The notes: generated from the sequence alone by a model not told the origin. DNA of 64,000 nt from Lewinellaceae bacterium (GCA_020636375.1 JACJXZ010000003.1:372001-436000), one strand, 5' to 3'. Shown: positions 1 to 8,850, counted from the stretch's first letter. Made by a program: numbers and translations.

Positions 1-398
1 GTTCCCGGTTCTATGCCGATGCCCGCGATGAGACGGCCACCTGGCGCGCCTACGCCATCTACGCTCCGGAAAATGCAGCAGCACTGGAAAAAGCATTCCG
101 GGAAGAGATCGAAAAAGTCGTCACGGAGGGGTTCACTGCCGAAGAAGTGGAAGCCGCCAAAAGCGGCTGGATACAAAGCGAGCAGGTCAGCCGCGCTCAG
201 GACAATACCCTGGCGGGCACCCTCAACAGCTACCTCGACCTGGGCAAAACGATGGAATGGGACGCCGGGCTGGAGGCCCGGATTCAGGCCCTGACGCCGG
301 AACAGATCAATGCCGTTATGGCCAAATATCTGGACCCGGATAAGATGGTCGTGGTCAAAGCCGGAGATTTCGCCAAGGTACGGGAGGCGAGGCCGTAG
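1..398 (+). CDS. M16 (insulinase/pitrilysin) family zinc peptidase, C-terminal fragment
   Basis: This is an open frame running in from the left window edge in phase 3 and stopping at TAG 396-398. The visible 131 residues are helical and acidic. They contain segments such as ALEKAFREEIEKVV, GFTAEEVEAAK and ALTPEQINAVMAKYLDP followed by KMVVVKAGDF. This is the usual ending of M16B/M16C peptidases, which close with a 'D.dk..vv..GD' strand. The zinc-binding HxxEH motif would lie far upstream and is outside the window, so catalytic competence cannot be judged. Some T9SS-rich Bacteroidota M16 proteins are inactive partner subunits. The gene converges on the RDD gene with a long hairpin between them. 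Family assignment is fairly secure from the C-terminal pattern; substrate is unknown. Confidence 0.72.
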   Translation, partial: SRFYADARDETATWRAYAIYAPENAAALEKAFREEIEKVVTEGFTAEEVEAAKSGWIQSEQVSRAQDNTLAGTLNSYLDLGKTMEWDAGLEARIQALTPEQINAVMAKYLDPDKMVVVKAGDFAKVREARP

Positions 399-411
399 GC
401 AAGGCGGAAGT

Positions 412-463
412 GGGAAATGGGAAATGGGAAGGCGGAAGTTTCCGCTTTCCCATTTCCCATTTC
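412..463. terminator. Long hairpin between convergent genes
   Basis: An almost perfect inverted repeat fills the gap between the M16 peptidase (plus) and the RDD gene (minus). The left arm is GAAATGGGAAATGGGAA plus GGCGGAA. The right arm, TTCCGC plus TTTCCCATTTCCCATTTC, mirrors it with one bulge. Both arms contain a direct repeat of GGGAAAT. Its place between two converging stop codons suggests a bidirectional terminator. Confidence 0.6.
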
Positions 464-466
464 GGA

Positions 467-1210
467 TCATCGCGTAATTACAATATAGTCCCGTATCAGT
501 GTTTTCAGGAAAGCGATCTTATCCCGGGGTTCTTCCTTCAGGCCCAGCAGGCCGGTGAGGCGGGCGACCAGTTGGTCGACCACTTCCTGGTGGGCGTGGT
601 TGCGGTAGCTGCGGTAGCGGGAGACGATGTTTTTGATGAGCAGCATATCTTCCTCCGACAATTGCCGCACCATTGGGAACTGCGGTTCGTAATTGTCGAG
701 GGTATTGATGTTGAGGATGTCTTCCAGCCGGAAGCGCAGGTTTTGCCGCACCCGGATGACGGTGGTGTTGGCCGTCATGTCCCCCAGCCGCTGGTTTTTT
801 TCAGAAGAGCTGATCAGGAGGGACCCCAGGATGCCGACGGAAAAGAGGGTGTCAACAACGTGGAAGACGGCGCGCAGCAGGTAATCGCTCAGGCCGGGCT
901 CCTGGCCGTCGAGCCGCACCACTTTGAGGCCCATGGCTTTTTTGCCCCAGGACTGGCCGTCGGCCAGCACTTCCGACAGCAGGTGATACACCATAAAACC
1001 ACAGATCATCATAAAGGAGAGGGCCACGCCCAGGAAGGGCGATTCCTCGAAGCCGCGGGCCAGGGCGTTCAGCAGGGTGAGGAACAGGAAGAAGTACAGC
1101 GCGAGCAGGATGACCAGGTCGATGAAGAAGGCGAAGATGCGCTCCCGGAGGGGTGCCAGCTCGTATTCGATGACGACGTTTTGGGTGGTGCGGATGTCTA
1201 TGGTTTTCAT
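467..1210 (-). CDS. RDD family integral membrane protein
   Basis: The 247-residue protein opens with a short cytoplasmic strand (IDIRTTQNVVIEYELA), then R-ERIFAFFIDLVILLALYFF. This is the RDD signature: an arginine followed by the FxxDxxI transmembrane helix. Further hydrophobic helices lie around residues 60-80 and 115-135, with the conserved GQSWGKKAMGLKVV and GDMTANTTVI segments that close RDD domains. The C-terminal 90 residues are a soluble helical extension. The gene is divergent from the SpoIIM/DUF4129/MoxR/DUF58 genes. RDD genes are regular members of that cluster in Bacteroidota, so I infer a shared membrane role. RDD proteins have been linked to ion transport in a few bacteria, but nothing here fixes a substrate. 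The start ATG at 1210 is the only reasonable one. Confidence 0.88.
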   Translation of the reverse strand: MKTIDIRTTQNVVIEYELAPLRERIFAFFIDLVILLALYFFLFLTLLNALARGFEESPFLGVALSFMMICGFMVYHLLSEVLADGQSWGKKAMGLKVVRLDGQEPGLSDYLLRAVFHVVDTLFSVGILGSLLISSSEKNQRLGDMTANTTVIRVRQNLRFRLEDILNINTLDNYEPQFPMVRQLSEEDMLLIKNIVSRYRSYRNHAHQEVVDQLVARLTGLLGLKEEPRDKIAFLKTLIRDYIVITR

Positions 1211-1401
1211 GCGGTTGTTTTTTTTAACCTATCGGCTATACCGTCAAGCGGGTGACAAGCAGGTATGCCCGACAGGTTATCCGGTTCTTTTTCGTTGGGG
1301 GCGCTGCCCTTTCTGGTTTTCATTGTTTTGAAATTCCAACCCCTTCCAATCGGTATTTTCCCGGCGCTCGTTTTCTCTGATAAAGTTCATCATGGGTAAA
1401 T

Positions 1402-1692
1402 TTGTTTCGGGAGATTACAAGGGTTAAAAAAAAGTTCCGTATTTTACTTTCAAGTAAAACAAATTTAGGGCTAAATTTTACTATTGATATACTTTCTGAT
1501 ATCGAGCAGATAACAGGCAAGGCAATAATACCCATTCCCGTTTTTGAAAGGAAAGTAGCTAAAATAGTTTATCAAGTCGTCGTGAAACAGGAAGTCAAAG
1601 ATGTGTATTACGAGTATATTCCTCCTGTAGAAATTCTCAGGCCTCAAACTATAAAAACTATTGTATCTAAAAAGGTAAATTACCATGCCTGA
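1402..1692 (+). CDS. Small AT-rich hypothetical protein, first of an overlapping pair
   Basis: I do not recognise this 96-residue product. The frame opens after a TAA at 1381-1383, and the best start is TTG at 1402; no ATG is available before the conserved-looking core. The protein is rich in Lys, Ile and Val (for example IPIPVFERKVAKIVYQVV and YYEYIPPVEILRP). Codon use is visibly AT-rich compared with the GC-rich genes on both sides. The next small frame starts at 1685 inside its last codons, so the two stops and starts overlap by 8 bases, which suggests translational coupling. It sits in the promoter gap between the divergent RDD and SpoIIM genes and looks like an inserted accessory pair. 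The N-terminus may be truncated. Confidence 0.4.
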   Translation: MFREITRVKKKFRILLSSKTNLGLNFTIDILSDIEQITGKAIIPIPVFERKVAKIVYQVVVKQEVKDVYYEYIPPVEILRPQTIKTIVSKKVNYHA

Positions 1693-1861
1693 CTATTCGC
1701 AAGAAGTTATATTTAAGCTAACTGCCATCAATCTTTTGGAGTTGAGTTTTTCTCTTGCTCCTGAAAAGCAGCATCCTCTTGTTGCCTACAATCACCATAT
1801 CAACGTAGAGAACGGGTTTAATATCGACCCTGCTTCGCTGGTAGCGCAGGTTGAAGAATAG
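1685..1861 (+). CDS. 58-residue hypothetical protein, possibly truncated
   Basis: The ATG at 1685 overlaps the end of the preceding small gene and the frame ends at TAG 1859-1861. The product begins MPDYSQEVIFKLTAINLLE and continues with AYNHHINVENGFNID. The 'FKLTxINLLE' opening followed by an 'NHHINVE' strand resembles the start of short beta-rich proteins often found as accessory genes in Bacteroidota. I cannot name the family. Such proteins are usually about 130-150 residues, so this copy may have lost its C-terminal half to a frameshift. Base composition is AT-richer than the flanking core cluster. Confidence 0.4.
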   Translation: MPDYSQEVIFKLTAINLLELSFSLAPEKQHPLVAYNHHINVENGFNIDPASLVAQVEE

Positions 1862-1977
1862 CCGTTTTCCCTTTTTCCCGCCTGAAAATCCCTCCAATCC
1901 GTACCTTCTGCCTCAATCTCCCGTTGTATATGTACGTTTTTTTTCATAACATGCAGTCTTTTAACCACCCCAAATAA

Positions 1978-3807
1978 ATGCGCGAAACGAACTTCATCGA
2001 GCAGAATAAGGACAAGTGGCGGGAGTTTGAGCATATCCTGGACAGCCCCCGGAAAGACCCCGACAAACTGAACGACCTCTTCGTGCAGATCACGGACGAC
2101 CTTTCCTATAGCCGGACGTTCTACCCCAACCGCTCGGTGCGCGTTTACCTCAACGGCCTGGCGCAGCGCATCTTTTTCCACATCTACAAGAACCGCCGTT
2201 CGCGGGCCCGCCGGCTGCTGACGTTCTGGACCGACGAGCTGCCACAGCTCATCCACGAATCGAGGGCCGAATTCCGCACCTCCTTTCTGGTCTTCCTGCT
2301 GGCCTGCCTGATCGGGGTGGTGTCCAGCGCCATGGACGGCCAGTTCGCAAATGTGATCCTGGGGGATTCCTATGTGGAGATGACAGTGGAGAACATCCAG
2401 TCGGGCGACCCCATGGCGGTGTACAAGGAGAAAGGCGCATTCGGCATGTCTCTGGGCATCACCCTCAACAACCTGTTCGTGGCTTTCCTGACCTTTGTGA
2501 TGGGGGTGTTTTTTACTGTCGGAACGCTGGCCCTGCTTATCCGCAACGGCATCATGCTGGGCGCCTTTCAGTATTTCTTTATCGAACGGGGCCTCTTCTG
2601 GGATTCCTTCCTGACCATCTGGATACACGGTACGCTGGAGATTTCAGCTATCATCATCGCCGGGGCGGCGGGCATTACCATGGGCAGGGGGCTGGTCTTT
2701 CCGGGCACCTATACGCGGCTTCAATCCTTCCAGCGGTCTGCCCGGCGCGGCATCAAGATTATGATCGGCATCGCTCCGGTCATCATCATGGCCGGCTTTA
2801 TCGAGGGGTATCTGACGCGGCACACCGCCGCGCCCCCCATCCTCCGGGGCGGCTTCATCCTGGCCTGCCTGGCCTTCGTACTGTTTTATTTCGTGTGGTA
2901 TCCCCGCCGGAAAGCCCGCGCCGGTTTCAAAGAACCGATCCGGGATACCAGCATCAGCGCGGATGCCGATCAGTGGATCAATTTTTCGCAGATCAAATCT
3001 TCAGGAGAAATATTTTCCGAGGTTTTTGTCTTTTTCCGGCGGCACGCCGGGCAGATCGTGCTGGCGGCCCTGTTCACTGCTGGTTTGTATACGGCCGCGG
3101 TATTCCTGTCCGGTACGGCGCCGCCGGCCGAACAGTTCATTTTTGCAGACCGTATTTTCGGCACGGCCATAGCGCTCCGCCAGTTTTTTGTCAATGAAAC
3201 GATTCCCTTCCTGCCGGCCATCAATATCCTGTGTTTTTCCATTATGGGCTACGTCGTCTTTCGGCGCCTTATCCTGGAGGAGCAGGAGGGGCCCCGGGAT
3301 GGCATAGTGGTGGGCCTGATCAAGATGCTGATCCCGATGGGGGTACTGCAACTGCTGCTGTTCACCAATTTCCTGACGCTGGCATTGCTGCCCGCGCCCG
3401 TCATTTGGGCGTACGCCAGCCTTCGGGAAGGCACCAACCCCGTCACTGCGCTGGTTCGGGGCATATCCCTGATCAGCCAGTCCTACAGCAAGGTTTATGG
3501 CCTGTTTCTGATCCTCATGCTGGTCGGCTTCCTGGCTTTTGCGCTGGCCGACAGCACCCTGGCCTGGTTCTACCTGGATTTGGCCAGCTGGGTCATTCTG
3601 CTGGAAGAATCGGCCATGCAGCAGTTCAGCGCGGTCTTTTTGGCATTTATTACGATTTTTATCCTGTATCTTGTTTTTGCCATCATCCTTATCGGCGGCG
3701 GCGTGTTGTATTACTCTCTGCTGGAGATAAAAGAAGCGCCGGCTCTGATGGAAAGGATAAAACACATTGGCCAACGCAGGAGTATCAAGGGCCTGGAGCA
3801 GGAGTGA
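1978..3807 (+). CDS. SpoIIM-like (stage II sporulation protein M) membrane protein with an extra C-terminal membrane domain
   Basis: The first 300 residues match the SpoIIM family of Bacteroidota. They have a soluble N-terminal helical region (about 1-100), a first membrane helix after RAEFRTSFLVFLLACLIG, then an LNNLFVAFLTFVMGVFF helix. The characteristic GTLALLIRNGIMLGAFQYFF and IWIHGTLEISAIIIAGAAG segments follow. Family members usually stop near 320-340 residues. This protein continues to 609 with about six more hydrophobic helices (roughly residues 350-590), resembling a separate multi-pass membrane protein fused on. In non-sporulating bacteria the family has no proven function; its invariable partners are RDD, DUF4129, MoxR and DUF58, all found here. 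The GTG-starting DUF4129 frame abuts its stop, indicating an operon. Confidence 0.85.
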   Translation: MRETNFIEQNKDKWREFEHILDSPRKDPDKLNDLFVQITDDLSYSRTFYPNRSVRVYLNGLAQRIFFHIYKNRRSRARRLLTFWTDELPQLIHESRAEFRTSFLVFLLACLIGVVSSAMDGQFANVILGDSYVEMTVENIQSGDPMAVYKEKGAFGMSLGITLNNLFVAFLTFVMGVFFTVGTLALLIRNGIMLGAFQYFFIERGLFWDSFLTIWIHGTLEISAIIIAGAAGITMGRGLVFPGTYTRLQSFQRSARRGIKIMIGIAPVIIMAGFIEGYLTRHTAAPPILRGGFILACLAFVLFYFVWYPRRKARAGFKEPIRDTSISADADQWINFSQIKSSGEIFSEVFVFFRRHAGQIVLAALFTAGLYTAAVFLSGTAPPAEQFIFADRIFGTAIALRQFFVNETIPFLPAINILCFSIMGYVVFRRLILEEQEGPRDGIVVGLIKMLIPMGVLQLLLFTNFLTLALLPAPVIWAYASLREGTNPVTALVRGISLISQSYSKVYGLFLILMLVGFLAFALADSTLAWFYLDLASWVILLEESAMQQFSAVFLAFITIFILYLVFAIILIGGGVLYYSLLEIKEAPALMERIKHIGQRRSIKGLEQE

Positions 3808-3843
3808 GTGGAAATGGTTTGCAGATTTAGCGACAACCGAATA

Positions 3844-4596
3844 ATGAGAGCAATTTTATATCTGATCCTGATTTCATCCGTCTTTCCCGCCGCTTTGGCG
3901 GCGCAGGCGGCGGGGCCGTATGAGCAGTATCTGCGGGAGCAACCGGGCAGCCAGCATTTTGAAAAGGAAGAATGGGAAAAGGCGAAAGAAGGCCTCGATT
4001 TTTCGGAGGCAGCCGTGAAAAAGGAAGCGCCGAAACCGGAGGAGGCGCCGGCCGGCGGAGAGCAGGGGCAGCAGGACGGGCCGCCCCCCCGGGAACGGAG
4101 CAACGTGGAGGTCAATCCGCAACTGGCCTCCGGCTTGTTGAAATTCTTCTCCATCCTCATTCTCGCCATTGTGCTCGCCCTGATCCTGCGCGGCGTGCTC
4201 GGGCTGGAGAACAACCCCCGGAATAAAAAAATCGGGAAAGAGAAAGCCGGCAATGTGATCAGCCTGGAAAAGATCGAGGAGAATATCCATGAGTCGGACC
4301 TGGAGGCTTATATCCGCCGGGCGCTGGAGCAGGAGCAATACGCGCTGGCCCTCCGGCTTTACTACCTGTCCATACTGAAGGAGTTGTCCCTTCGCAAGGC
4401 TATCCACTGGAAAAGAGACAAGACCAACCGGCAGTACGTGCTGGAAATGCAGCGGTCGCCCCTCGGCGCCGCCTTTGAAGAAGCGACCCGCATCTTCGAA
4501 CAGGCCTGGTACGGCGGGCGGCAGCTGGGTAAGGAGGAATACCGGGCGCTGGAACCCGGTTTCCGGAAGCTGGCCGGAAGGATCAAGGCCGGGTGA
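3844..4596 (+). CDS. DUF4129 domain protein (membrane-anchored, transglutaminase-cluster type)
   Basis: I place the start at ATG 3844 because the product then begins with a signal sequence (MRAILYLILISSVFPAALAA). GTG 3808 and ATG 3814 in the same frame would add a polar leader in front of it. After the signal comes a charged Glu/Pro-rich periplasmic segment (residues 25-85), a single transmembrane helix (LLKFFSILILAIVLALIL, about 100-120) and a cytoplasmic DUF4129 domain. That domain carries the helical pattern ALRLYYLSILKELS, HWKRDKTNRQYV and FEQAWYGGR. DUF4129 is a standard part of the MoxR/DUF58 cluster. Function is unproven; association with the cluster ATPase is inferred. Confidence 0.85.
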   Translation: MRAILYLILISSVFPAALAAQAAGPYEQYLREQPGSQHFEKEEWEKAKEGLDFSEAAVKKEAPKPEEAPAGGEQGQQDGPPPRERSNVEVNPQLASGLLKFFSILILAIVLALILRGVLGLENNPRNKKIGKEKAGNVISLEKIEENIHESDLEAYIRRALEQEQYALALRLYYLSILKELSLRKAIHWKRDKTNRQYVLEMQRSPLGAAFEEATRIFEQAWYGGRQLGKEEYRALEPGFRKLAGRIKAG

Positions 4597-4648
4597 ACCG
4601 GCGTAGCGATGCCGGAACGGCATTATTAATGGTTGCTAGTCAAGGAGT

Positions 4649-5932
4649 ATGCTGAAAAGAAAAAACATAGCAGTGTTGGCCGTGGCGGCAGTACTCGCCA
4701 CGGCGCTCCTGATGTTCTTGTTCAGGGAGCCGCCCCGGCGCTTCGACTGGCGGGAAACCTATGACGAGGCGAGCCGCCAGCCCTACGGCACGTTTGTGAT
4801 CTACGAGTTGCTCCAGGGCCTCTTCCCCGGCGAGCAGGTGGAATTGCTGAAAGACAGCCTCAGCGGCGTGTTGCCCGGCGAGCGGGGGCCCGCCAACTAC
4901 GTCTTCGTCGGCCAGGCCCTCTACATGGATTCTCTCGACCTCCGGGCCCTGCTCGGTTTCGTAGAGGCCGGCAACCTGGCCTTCATCTCCAGCAAGACCA
5001 TCCCCTATGACCTCATGTTCCACCTGTATTATGAAGAGTGCGACGATATCTACTGGGAAGATTACAACATCCTCTACGATACGGCCGTCCTGCTCAACTT
5101 CGACCATCCTGAACTGCACCAGGATACCGGTTACCTTTTTGAATACGTATCCCGGAAAGCGGCGGCGCCCTACTCCTGGAGTTACATCGAGCCCTTTTAC
5201 TTTTGCGATAAAGAAGAGGGGCTGGCGCCGGTCGGCATGATGAACGACAGCCTGGCCAATTTTGCCCGGGTGCGCTACGGGCAGGGGTTTTTCTACCTGC
5301 ACACCACCCCGATTGCTTTTTCCAATATTCAGCTGCTGGAGGAGAAGGGGCTGGAGTATGCCAACCGGGCCTTCTCTCACCTGCAGCCCGGAACCATATA
5401 CTGGGACCGCTACAGCCGTGCGCCGGAATGGATGGGCAGGCGGATGAACAACCGCAACAACTACCTGGCCAACCGGGAACTGTCCAAAGAAAGCCCCCTG
5501 CAGTACATCCTGGGCCAGCCGCCGCTGGCCTGGGCCTGGTATATGCTCCTGGCGCTGGGCCTGTTGTTCCTCATCTTCCGCGCCAAGCGCAAACAGCGGA
5601 TCATCCCGGTGCTGGACCCCAATGCCAACACCTCCCTGGCCTTCCTGTCGACCATCGGGCGGTTGTATTTCATTCAGAACAACCATAAAAAGCTGGCCCT
5701 GCAGCAGATGAAGCTCTTCCGGTCCTTCCTCCGGGAGCGCTATTTCATCCAATCGAGGGATCTGGACGACGCTTTTATGGCCCGGCTGGCCCATAAATCG
5801 GAAATTCCTAAGGAAACCATTGAGAAGATCATACTTTTGTATAAGAATATCCGGAACTCGTCCTTCGTGTCCGACAATACGCTGATCGAATTTCATCGTA
5901 TACTGGACGGGTTTTACAAAAACTGCAAATGA
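4649..5932 (+). CDS. DUF4350 domain protein
   Basis: The 427-residue protein starts with an N-terminal membrane anchor (residues 5-25). The DUF4350 region follows, recognisable by the sequence around SRQPYGTFVIYELLQGLFP and the FVEAGNLAFISSKTIP strand, which resembles a glutamine-amidotransferase-like fold in family descriptions. A second helix (PLAWAWYMLLALGLLFLIF, about 290-310) precedes a basic cytoplasmic tail. That tail carries helices typical of cluster members (TSLAFLSTIGRLYF, LALQQMKLFRSFLRERYF). It lies 52 bp after the DUF4129 stop and 72 bp before the MoxR start, all on one strand, so co-transcription is likely. Confidence 0.83.
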   Translation: MLKRKNIAVLAVAAVLATALLMFLFREPPRRFDWRETYDEASRQPYGTFVIYELLQGLFPGEQVELLKDSLSGVLPGERGPANYVFVGQALYMDSLDLRALLGFVEAGNLAFISSKTIPYDLMFHLYYEECDDIYWEDYNILYDTAVLLNFDHPELHQDTGYLFEYVSRKAAAPYSWSYIEPFYFCDKEEGLAPVGMMNDSLANFARVRYGQGFFYLHTTPIAFSNIQLLEEKGLEYANRAFSHLQPGTIYWDRYSRAPEWMGRRMNNRNNYLANRELSKESPLQYILGQPPLAWAWYMLLALGLLFLIFRAKRKQRIIPVLDPNANTSLAFLSTIGRLYFIQNNHKKLALQQMKLFRSFLRERYFIQSRDLDDAFMARLAHKSEIPKETIEKIILLYKNIRNSSFVSDNTLIEFHRILDGFYKNCK

Positions 5933-6004
5933 TTATCATTTTTGCCGGATCGGGCGGGCCCTGTTGAAGCCTGTGCCATCCGGCAAAAAACTAAAATCTG
6001 TTTT

Positions 6005-7096
6005 ATGCCTTTTGACGAGATCAATGAAAACGAAAGCCGGGCACCGGAAGGAACGGAGGAGGACGCAGGCCTTTCCGGGCAGGCACAGGAAGAGCAGGCG
6101 CAGCAACCGGAAACCGAAAACCCGGAAAACTGGAGGCGCAACCGCCTCGACTTGTCTAAGATAAAGATAGCAACCAACCGCATCAAGGAAGAACTCGGCA
6201 AGGTCATCATCGGGCAGGAAGAGCTGATGGAACTCTTGCTGGCAGGGCTGCTCTCCGGGGGCCACGTGCTGCTGGAAGGTGTGCCCGGCATCGCCAAGAC
6301 CCTCACCGCCAAACTGATGGCCCGGACGCTGGACGTGGGCTTTTCCCGCATCCAGTTTACCCCCGACCTCATGCCCAGCGACGTGCTGGGCACTACGGTT
6401 TTCAATATGAAAACCTCCGAGTTTTCCTTCAATGCCGGGCCCATCTTTTCCAATATCATCCTGATCGACGAGATCAACCGGGCGCCGGCCAAAACCCAGT
6501 CCGCCCTCTTCGAGGTGATGGAGGAATACCAGGTCACCGTCGACGGCGATACCTACTCCATGGATTTCCCCTTCTTCGTAATCGCTACCCAGAACCCCAT
6601 CGAACAGGAAGGGACCTACAAGCTGCCGGAGGCGCAGCTCGACCGCTTCCTGATCAAAATCAAGCTGTTATATCCCAGCCTGGAGGAGGAAAAGGCCATC
6701 CTGCGCCGCTTCCGGAGCGACTTCCGCATGTCGCAGAACGCCGAGGTCAAAGCCGTTTTTACCGCCGAAGAAATCCGGGAGTGCCAGGCCCTCATCGAAC
6801 AGGTACACATCAAGGAAGAACTGCTGGATTATATCGCCCACATCATCCACGATACCCGCAACAACGGCGACCTCTTCCTGGGGGCTTCCCCCCGGGCGTC
6901 GCTGGCCATCATGAAAATGGCCAAGGCTGTCGCCGCCATGAACGGCCGCGACTTCGTTACCCCGGATGATATCCAGTACGTCGCCTACCCCGTGCTCAAC
7001 CACCGCATCATCCTGACCCCGGAACGGGAAATGGAAGGCTATACGACGGAGGATGTGATTAAGAGCATCATTCAGAAGATTGAGGTGCCGAGGTAG
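6005..7096 (+). CDS. MoxR family AAA+ ATPase
   Basis: MoxR ATPases are thought to act as chaperones for assembly or activation of membrane and metal-dependent complexes. The Walker A loop GVPGIAKT is at residues 92-99 and Walker B ILIDEINRAPAKTQ has Asp-Glu at 155-156. The sensor region IATQNPIEQEGTYKLPEAQLDRF and the arginine-containing lid SPRASLAIMKMAKA complete an intact catalytic domain of usual length (363 aa). ATG 6005 is preferred over an upstream TTG. The first 50 residues are an acidic Glu/Gln-rich extension not found in all homologues. Immediate neighbours DUF4350 and DUF58 are the family's usual partners. Confidence 0.95.
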   Translation: MPFDEINENESRAPEGTEEDAGLSGQAQEEQAQQPETENPENWRRNRLDLSKIKIATNRIKEELGKVIIGQEELMELLLAGLLSGGHVLLEGVPGIAKTLTAKLMARTLDVGFSRIQFTPDLMPSDVLGTTVFNMKTSEFSFNAGPIFSNIILIDEINRAPAKTQSALFEVMEEYQVTVDGDTYSMDFPFFVIATQNPIEQEGTYKLPEAQLDRFLIKIKLLYPSLEEEKAILRRFRSDFRMSQNAEVKAVFTAEEIRECQALIEQVHIKEELLDYIAHIIHDTRNNGDLFLGASPRASLAIMKMAKAVAAMNGRDFVTPDDIQYVAYPVLNHRIILTPEREMEGYTTEDVIKSIIQKIEVPR

Positions 7097-7264
7097 GAAA
7101 TGTGATCTTCAGAGGATTTAAAACCTGGGAAATCAGCATTCCTTTGTAAGAAGAAAAAGTTATCTTTAGTGGGATCAAAGTGAGAAACTTATATACAAAG
7201 ACATTCTAAAAAGAGCAATGGAGTTGAAGTAATTGCAAACGACCAGGAAGACAATACAAATCAC

Positions 7265-8587
7265 TTGAAAAACCTCTACCTCACCAACCGTTTTTTCTGG
7301 CTGTTCGGCGCCCTGGCGGTGTTCTTCGTAGTCAGCTTCTGGGCACCGCTACTCTTTCCGGTGGCGCAGGGCGTCTTCGTGTTGGCGCTGGCGCTGTTGG
7401 TGCTGGACGCGGCACTGTTGTTCAACCGGAGGTTGGCCTTGCGCGGCGAACGCTTTCTTCCGCGCATCTTCAACCTGGGAGATGCCAACAGCGTGCGGCT
7501 GGAGCTGGAGAACCGCTCGCGCCTGCCGCTGTCCATCACCCTCATCGACGAGCTGCCTTACCAGTTCCAAATCCGGGATTTTGAAAAGCGCCTCTATCTG
7601 AAACCGGGGGAGCAGCAGCGGGTCCATTACGAGCTTCGGCCGGTTGAGCGGGGAGAGTACGTTTTCGGAGCAATCAATACCTTCCTGGCTTCGGTTATCG
7701 GGCTGCTGGAGCGGCGCTACGTCATACCCCAGGAGATGAGCGTGCCGGTCTACCCTTCCATCCTGCAGATGAAACAGCTGGAGCTGCGCGCTTTCGACCG
7801 CACCACACACCACAAGGGCATCAAAAAAATCCGCCGCATCGGGCACAGCTACGAGTTCGAACAGATCAAAAACTACGTGCGCGGCGACGACTACCGCAGC
7901 ATCAACTGGAAGGCCAGCAGCCGCCGCAACGTCCTCATGGTCAACCAGTACGAGGACGAACGCGCTCAGCAGATTTACTGCGTGATCGACAAGAGCCGCG
8001 CCATGCGCATGCCTTTCGAAGGGCTCAGCCTGATGGATTACGCCATCAATACCAGCCTGGTGATCTCCAACATCGCCCTGCAAAAGTACGACCGCGCCGG
8101 CCTGATTACCTTCTCCGACAAGATCGGCGCCACCATCAAGGCCGACAGCAAGCCCACCCAGCTCAACAAAATCCTCATGGCACTCTACAAGGAAGAGGAG
8201 CGCCCGCTGGAAGCCAACTACGAGCTGCTCTACTATGCCGCCCGCAAGCTCATCAACGGCCGCAGCCTCATCCTGCTGTACACCAATTTCGAAAGCTCCT
8301 ACGCCCTGGAGCGGGTGCTGCCCATCCTGCGCCGCATCAATACCTTCCACCTGCTGGTCGCCGTCTTTTTCGAAAATACCGAGATTCGCGATTTTGTCGA
8401 AGCCCGGGTGGAAACCCTGGAGGACATCTACCACCAGACCATCGCCCGCAAGTTCCTCACCGAAAAATCGCAGATGGTGCAGAAACTGCAGCAGTATGGC
8501 ATCCAGGCCATCCTCACCCGGCCGGAAGACTTGTCGATCAATACGGTGAATAAGTATCTGGAGTTGAAATCTAGGGGGTTGATCTGA
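7265..8587 (+). CDS. DUF58 domain protein
   Basis: The protein begins with two adjacent membrane helices (FFWLFGALAVFFVVSFWAPLLF and VFVLALALLVLDAALLF, residues 9-52). A beta-rich region follows, with the repeat-like ELENRSRLPLSITLIDELP, then the DUF58 core. The core motif RGDDYRSINWKASSRR leads into VNQYEDERAQQIYCVIDKSRAM, which aligns with the start of a von Willebrand factor A-like fold (DKSRAM replacing DxSxSM). The start is TTG 7265, with no ATG near the conserved N-terminus. It follows moxR after 168 bp containing a TATCTTTA box (7161-7168), so it may also have its own promoter. Usual partner of MoxR. Confidence 0.9.
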   Translation: MKNLYLTNRFFWLFGALAVFFVVSFWAPLLFPVAQGVFVLALALLVLDAALLFNRRLALRGERFLPRIFNLGDANSVRLELENRSRLPLSITLIDELPYQFQIRDFEKRLYLKPGEQQRVHYELRPVERGEYVFGAINTFLASVIGLLERRYVIPQEMSVPVYPSILQMKQLELRAFDRTTHHKGIKKIRRIGHSYEFEQIKNYVRGDDYRSINWKASSRRNVLMVNQYEDERAQQIYCVIDKSRAMRMPFEGLSLMDYAINTSLVISNIALQKYDRAGLITFSDKIGATIKADSKPTQLNKILMALYKEEERPLEANYELLYYAARKLINGRSLILLYTNFESSYALERVLPILRRINTFHLLVAVFFENTEIRDFVEARVETLEDIYHQTIARKFLTEKSQMVQKLQQYGIQAILTRPEDLSINTVNKYLELKSRGLI

Positions 8588-8641
8588 GCGCTTGTCTGGA
8601 GTCCGCCACCAGAGCTTGGCCGGCCGGCGAGAACCGCTATT

Positions 8642-8743
8642 GGCTACCTGTCTAACATTGGCCACTCCATGCCTTCCGCACACGCTCGGCCTCGACTCCA
8701 CTCGGCTTTCCCCTTTCTGCTGGCCAACATCAGACAGGTAGCC
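8642..8743. terminator. Inverted repeat between convergent DUF58 and OmpA genes
   Basis: Two 22-base arms, 8642-8663 and 8722-8743, are complementary at about 18 positions (GGCTACCTGTCT against AGACAGGTAGCC, then ATTGGCC against GGCCAAC). They lie in the 263-bp gap between two converging genes, about 58 bases apart. A transcription end structure is likely, although there is no clear U-run. The remaining gap sequence shows no gene. Confidence 0.45.
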
Positions 8744-8850
8744 CCGCTATTGATCCTTGCAAGGGTAAAGTCAACCTTAAGGCATCGGCATCGAGTACTG
8801 GCAGTTGGGTGTTCATCTCCAGGAAAGAGGCGTGTAGGGGTTGTCCGCGT

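Noticed and set aside
410..1255. Plus-strand frame opposite the RDD gene
   Set aside because: Antisense shadow; the minus-strand RDD protein has clear membrane helices and family motifs.
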